Positions 6,776 to 9,568 of a stretch of DNA of 9,568 nt are shown piece after piece (the first letter of the stretch is position 1; every line of letters starts with the position of its first letter). The stretch lies in the NCBI GenBank assembly GCA_003456055.1, contig DMPG01000178.1, positions 637 through 10,204 on the forward strand. The letters run 5' to 3'. Source of the DNA: Bacteroidota bacterium (GTDB lineage: Bacteria > Bacteroidota > Ignavibacteria > UBA10030 > UBA8401). The position numbers and the translations under genes are program-made. The notes beneath the pieces are model-generated. The model ran no database searches, was not told the DNA's origin, and was given only the letters and a program-made list of their open reading frames with translations.

Positions 6776-7300
6776 ATGGCAATTTCGTTCGATCTCGAAT
6801 CGGAAATACTGAAAGAACATTCCAAACGCCAGACAGTGAAGATCGTTTCGTGGATCAACGGCGACGAAACACGCTTTGCACAACTGATGCAGCAGTTTTT
6901 GTGCGGTGAACCGCGGATAGTGCAACGTTCATCCTGGATCGTTTCACTGTGTATAGAAAACCATCCTTCATTGATCAAGCCGTGGCTTTCAAAAATTGTG
7001 AAGCGCGCCGGTGAAAAGAATATTCACAACGCCGTAAAAAGGAACGTTGTTCGCGCTCTTCAATTCGTCGATATTCCCCGTTCGCAGCAAGGAAGGGCTG
7101 CAAATCTTTGTTTTTATTTCTTACAAAACGTGGGCGAACCTGTTGCCGTCAAAGCATTTTCAATGACCGTGCTCGCCAACATTGCTGTGCAAGAACCCGA
7201 TCTGAAACAGGAAATAAAACTTGTGATAGAACAAATGCTGCCGTACGGTTCTGCCGGAATCCAGTCTCGTGGTAGAAAAGTATTGAAACAACTTTCATAA
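6776..7300 (+). CDS. HEAT/ARM-repeat-like conserved hypothetical protein
   Basis: This 174-residue all-helical protein has no signal peptide. Successive helical pairs look like degenerate HEAT/ARM units: RFAQLMQQFLCGEPRIVQRSSWIVSLCIENHPSLIKPWL, then KNIHNAVKRNVVRALQFVDIP, then EPVAVKAFSMTVLANIAVQEPDL, then QMLPYGSAGIQSRGRKVLKQL. The HNAVKRNVVRALQ, PVAVKAFSM and SRGRKVL blocks match a conserved cytoplasmic hypothetical family that I recognise from Bacteroidota. I know of no established function. HEAT-type solenoids usually bind proteins or nucleic acids, which is only a hint. It starts 4 nt after the histidine kinase stop and is almost certainly on the same transcript. No Shine-Dalgarno is visible, so translation may depend on ribosomes finishing the kinase. 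Confidence 0.8.
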   Translation: MAISFDLESEILKEHSKRQTVKIVSWINGDETRFAQLMQQFLCGEPRIVQRSSWIVSLCIENHPSLIKPWLSKIVKRAGEKNIHNAVKRNVVRALQFVDIPRSQQGRAANLCFYFLQNVGEPVAVKAFSMTVLANIAVQEPDLKQEIKLVIEQMLPYGSAGIQSRGRKVLKQLS

Positions 7301-7343
7301 ATATTTTTTCCATTGTTTATCATCCGTCTCCTTTCTACATTAA

Positions 7344-7349
7344 TATAAT
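7344..7349 (+). promoter_or_regulatory. Candidate -10 element for the GH97 gene
   Basis: A perfect TATAAT lies in the 88-nt gap between the HEAT-like gene and the glucosidase. Transcription would begin near 7356, which leaves a leader of about 33 nt before ATG 7389. It would also exclude the in-frame TTG at 7353 as the start. No convincing -35 hexamer is found 15-19 nt upstream. Confidence 0.4.
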
Positions 7350-7388
7350 TTTTTGATAATCCTCTTCACAATAATACATCTATCATCT

Positions 7389-9527
7389 ATGAAAACTATC
7401 CTTCTTACGCTTATTGTTGTGTTTGCCGTCGGTCAGGCACAAACAATTCAATCCCCGAACAAAAAATTAACGCTCACGTTTTCGTTGACATCTGATAGTG
7501 TTGCGCAATACCAACTATTGTTTGGTAAAAAATCAGTTCTAAAACCTGGCAAGCTGGGTATTGCACTGAAAGAGCAGGCTTCGTTCCTGAACGGTTTTAC
7601 GATTGCCTCGATTGAATCGTTGCTTGTTGATGATTCTTGGAATCCCGTCTGGGGTGAGATGAAAACCATTAGAAACAATTATCGCGAATTGAAGGTAACG
7701 CTTCGCCAGCCTGCGCAGAACAACCGCACAATGGCAATCGTGTTTCGGTTGTTTGATGAAGGGCTTGGATTTCGATACGAGTTTCCCAAACAGGATAACC
7801 TGAATTATTTTACCGTCATCGATGAGCGGACAGAATTTGCCCTGACCGGCGATCACAAAGCTTTTTGGATTCCGGGGGATTTTGACACGAACGAATACGC
7901 ATATTTTCATACTTCGTTGAGCGAAGTGAATGCGATGCAGGGAATGTCGTCGACCGATATTGCAACTCGAAGCGTTGTTGCTGCAAACGCCGTACAAACA
8001 CCGGTCATCATGAAGTCCGCAGATGGTTTGTATATTGATATCTTCGAAGCTGCACTTTCAAACTATCCCGCAATGTGTCTCAGCATCAATAAAAATAATT
8101 TTGTGCTCACATCCATGATCGCACCCGATGCTGTCGGGAATAAAGCGTATCTTCAAGCCCCGACAAAAACTCCGTGGAGAACAATTTTTGTCAGCGACAA
8201 AGCGGTCGACATTCTCGCTTCAAAAATGACGTTGAACTTGAATGAACCGTCGAAAATCACTGATGTCAGCTGGATCAAACCGGTAAAATATGTCGGCATC
8301 TGGTGGGAAATGCATGTTGGTATTGCATCATGGAATTATTCCGACACGAACAATGTTAAGATCGGTGAAACAAACTGGCATGCGCTGCGGCCGAATGGCC
8401 GTCATGGTGCAACAACCGAGCGGACAAAAGTGTACATCGATTTCGCAGCGAACCATGGTTTCGGCGGAGTACTTGTTGAAGGTTGGAACGTCGGCTGGGA
8501 AGATTGGTTCGGCAATTGGAAAGAGAATGTGTTCGATTTTGTTACGCCGTATCCCGATTTCGATGTTGCGGCACTGCAAAAATATGCTGAGGAAAAAGGA
8601 GTTAAACTCATTATGCATCATGAAACTTCGGCCTCCGCAACAAATTACGAACGAAGAATGGATGATGCGTATCGATTCATGAATCAATACGGTTACGATG
8701 CTGTTAAAACAGGATACGTCGGAAGGATCATTCCGCGCGGAGAACGGCACGACGGTCAGTGGATGGTAAATCATTATATCCATGCAGCAGAAAAAAGTGC
8801 TCGGTATAAAATTATGATCAATATGCATGAATCTGTTCGTCCCACAGGATTGCAGCGTACCTATCCAAACTGGCTTGCCAATGAAGCTGCACGCGGAAAT
8901 GAATTCAATGCATGGAGCAACGGCAATCCGCCTGATCATGAGACTATCCTTCCTTTTACCCGTTTTATGGGAGGACCGATGGATTACACGCCGGGAATAT
9001 TCCAGATAAAAATGAACTATTACGATCCAAAGAAAAAAGAACAGGTTCACACAACACTTGCAAAACAATTGGCGTTGTATGTAACCATCTACAGTCCGCT
9101 GCAAATGGCCGCCGATCTGCCTGAAAATTATGAAGCAAAACTTGACGCATTCCAATTCATTAAAGATGTTGCTGTTGATTGGGATGATTCAAAGATTCTG
9201 GAAGCCGAACCGGGTGATTATCTGACCGTTGCACGGAAGGCAAAGAATACGGAAGAGTGGTATCTCGGCGCGATCACGGATGAAAATCCGCGCGCGGCAA
9301 CTGCTTCGTTGAATTTCTTAAATCCAAAACAAAAATATATTGCCACAATATACAGCGACGCATCGGACGCACACTGGGAAAAGAATCCAATGGCATACAA
9401 GATCGAACAATTTCTTGTGACAGAAAAAACTGTTCTTAAATTGAACTTGGCTGCCGGCGGCGGATCTGCGGTCAGCATTAAGCCCGCGGCTGCCGAAGAA
9501 AGTAAAAAACTTAAATCATACAAATAA
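7389..9527 (+). CDS. GH97 alpha-glucosidase, SusB-type, secreted
   Basis: ATG 7389 gives 712 residues with a signal peptide MKTILLTLIVVFAVGQAQT. A TTG 12 codons upstream is less likely. The protein follows the GH97 plan: an N-terminal beta-sandwich (about 20-270), a (beta/alpha)8 barrel (about 280-620) and a small C-terminal beta domain. Compared with Bacteroides SusB, the catalytic glutamates are all present with exact spacing. Glu412 (MHHETS) and Glu481 (NMHESVRP) match general bases Glu439 and Glu508, Glu499 (ANEAARG) matches calcium ligand Glu526, and Glu505 (GNEF) matches general acid Glu532. Glu169 in DTNEYAY probably matches calcium ligand Glu194. This predicts an inverting, calcium-dependent enzyme that releases glucose from alpha-glucosides in the periplasm, not a retaining alpha-galactosidase of the other GH97 type. 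After the usual GGGSAVSI end there is a Lys/Glu-rich tail of about 15 residues. No susC/susD homologues are in the window. Confidence 0.93.
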   Translation: MKTILLTLIVVFAVGQAQTIQSPNKKLTLTFSLTSDSVAQYQLLFGKKSVLKPGKLGIALKEQASFLNGFTIASIESLLVDDSWNPVWGEMKTIRNNYRELKVTLRQPAQNNRTMAIVFRLFDEGLGFRYEFPKQDNLNYFTVIDERTEFALTGDHKAFWIPGDFDTNEYAYFHTSLSEVNAMQGMSSTDIATRSVVAANAVQTPVIMKSADGLYIDIFEAALSNYPAMCLSINKNNFVLTSMIAPDAVGNKAYLQAPTKTPWRTIFVSDKAVDILASKMTLNLNEPSKITDVSWIKPVKYVGIWWEMHVGIASWNYSDTNNVKIGETNWHALRPNGRHGATTERTKVYIDFAANHGFGGVLVEGWNVGWEDWFGNWKENVFDFVTPYPDFDVAALQKYAEEKGVKLIMHHETSASATNYERRMDDAYRFMNQYGYDAVKTGYVGRIIPRGERHDGQWMVNHYIHAAEKSARYKIMINMHESVRPTGLQRTYPNWLANEAARGNEFNAWSNGNPPDHETILPFTRFMGGPMDYTPGIFQIKMNYYDPKKKEQVHTTLAKQLALYVTIYSPLQMAADLPENYEAKLDAFQFIKDVAVDWDDSKILEAEPGDYLTVARKAKNTEEWYLGAITDENPRAATASLNFLNPKQKYIATIYSDASDAHWEKNPMAYKIEQFLVTEKTVLKLNLAAGGGSAVSIKPAAAEESKKLKSYK

Positions 9528-9538
9528 CAATCACTTAC

Positions 9539-9544
9539 AAAGGA
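9539..9544 (+). promoter_or_regulatory. Shine-Dalgarno-like site before the last gene
   Basis: AAAGGA lies 7 nt before ATG 9552. It is the clearest ribosome binding site in the window; most other starts here have none. It supports the truncated gene start that follows and suggests that the gene may be read through from the glucosidase 24 nt upstream. Confidence 0.45.
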
Positions 9545-9551
9545 CCCGGCA

Positions 9552-9568
9552 ATGATCGTTTCAAAAGA
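9552..9568 (+). CDS. Start of a downstream gene, truncated by window edge
   Basis: ATG 9552 follows a good AAAGGA site and is open to the window end, reading MIVSK plus a partial codon for Asp or Glu. Only 17 nt are visible, so no function can be given. The 24-nt gap after the glucosidase stop suggests an operon. Confidence 0.45.

Noticed and set aside
6283..6978. Open frame of 231 codons on the minus strand across the kinase/HEAT junction
   Set aside because: It is antisense to two convincing genes, with a shadow-type composition and no family resemblance.
8328..9155. Long open frame of 275 codons on the minus strand inside the GH97 gene
   Set aside because: It lies fully antisense to a gene with an intact catalytic core, its translation is Cys/His/Ile-rich without recognisable motifs, and nothing suggests its own start signals.
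1..9568. CRISPR array, mobile element, tRNA/rRNA or defence locus
   Set aside because: No spaced direct repeats, transposase or integrase motifs, cloverleaf or rRNA sequence, or defence gene families were seen; all long frames are accounted for by ordinary genes.

Overview
The window is about 9.6 kb of ordinary-looking chromosome. It probably comes from the Bacteroidota/Chlorobiota (FCB) side of the bacterial tree, perhaps an Ignavibacteria-like lineage. The reasons are a YebC of the MGR-starting type usual in Bacteroidota, a SusB-type GH97 glucosidase, a conserved HEAT-like hypothetical familiar from Bacteroidota, mostly absent Shine-Dalgarno sequences, and moderate GC. This placement is inference from protein families; no rRNA or tRNA is present to fix it.

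Layout. Positions 2-1668 carry two same-strand envelope genes: a 5'-truncated DUF2279 protein and a DUF1207-like exported protein. A GC-rich palindromic repeat lies at the second gene's 5' end. A hairpin plus T-run (1682-1715) follows, and a GNAT acetyltransferase starts only 6 nt later. Next come dinB (DNA polymerase IV) and, convergent to it, yebC. A perfect 15-bp inverted repeat fills their 40-nt gap. A 186-nt divergent intergenic region then separates yebC from a CHASE-PAS-PAS histidine kinase, which is followed after 4 nt by a HEAT/ARM-like protein of unknown function. A promoter-like TATAAT precedes a secreted GH97 alpha-glucosidase. The window ends 17 nt into another gene that has a good ribosome binding site.

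How the genes fit together. The clearest functional unit is the histidine kinase plus HEAT-like protein pair, which are very likely co-transcribed. The two envelope genes at the left may form another. GNAT, dinB, yebC and the glucosidase look like independent housekeeping or single-gene units. The glucosidase has no susC/susD-type neighbours within the window. I found no CRISPR array, transposase, phage gene, RNA gene or defence system. The points most worth a second look are the repeat that rewrites the start of the DUF1207-like gene, the A10 tract at the start of dinB together with its degenerate clamp motif, the terminator-like hairpin abutting the GNAT start, and the kinase/HEAT pairing.
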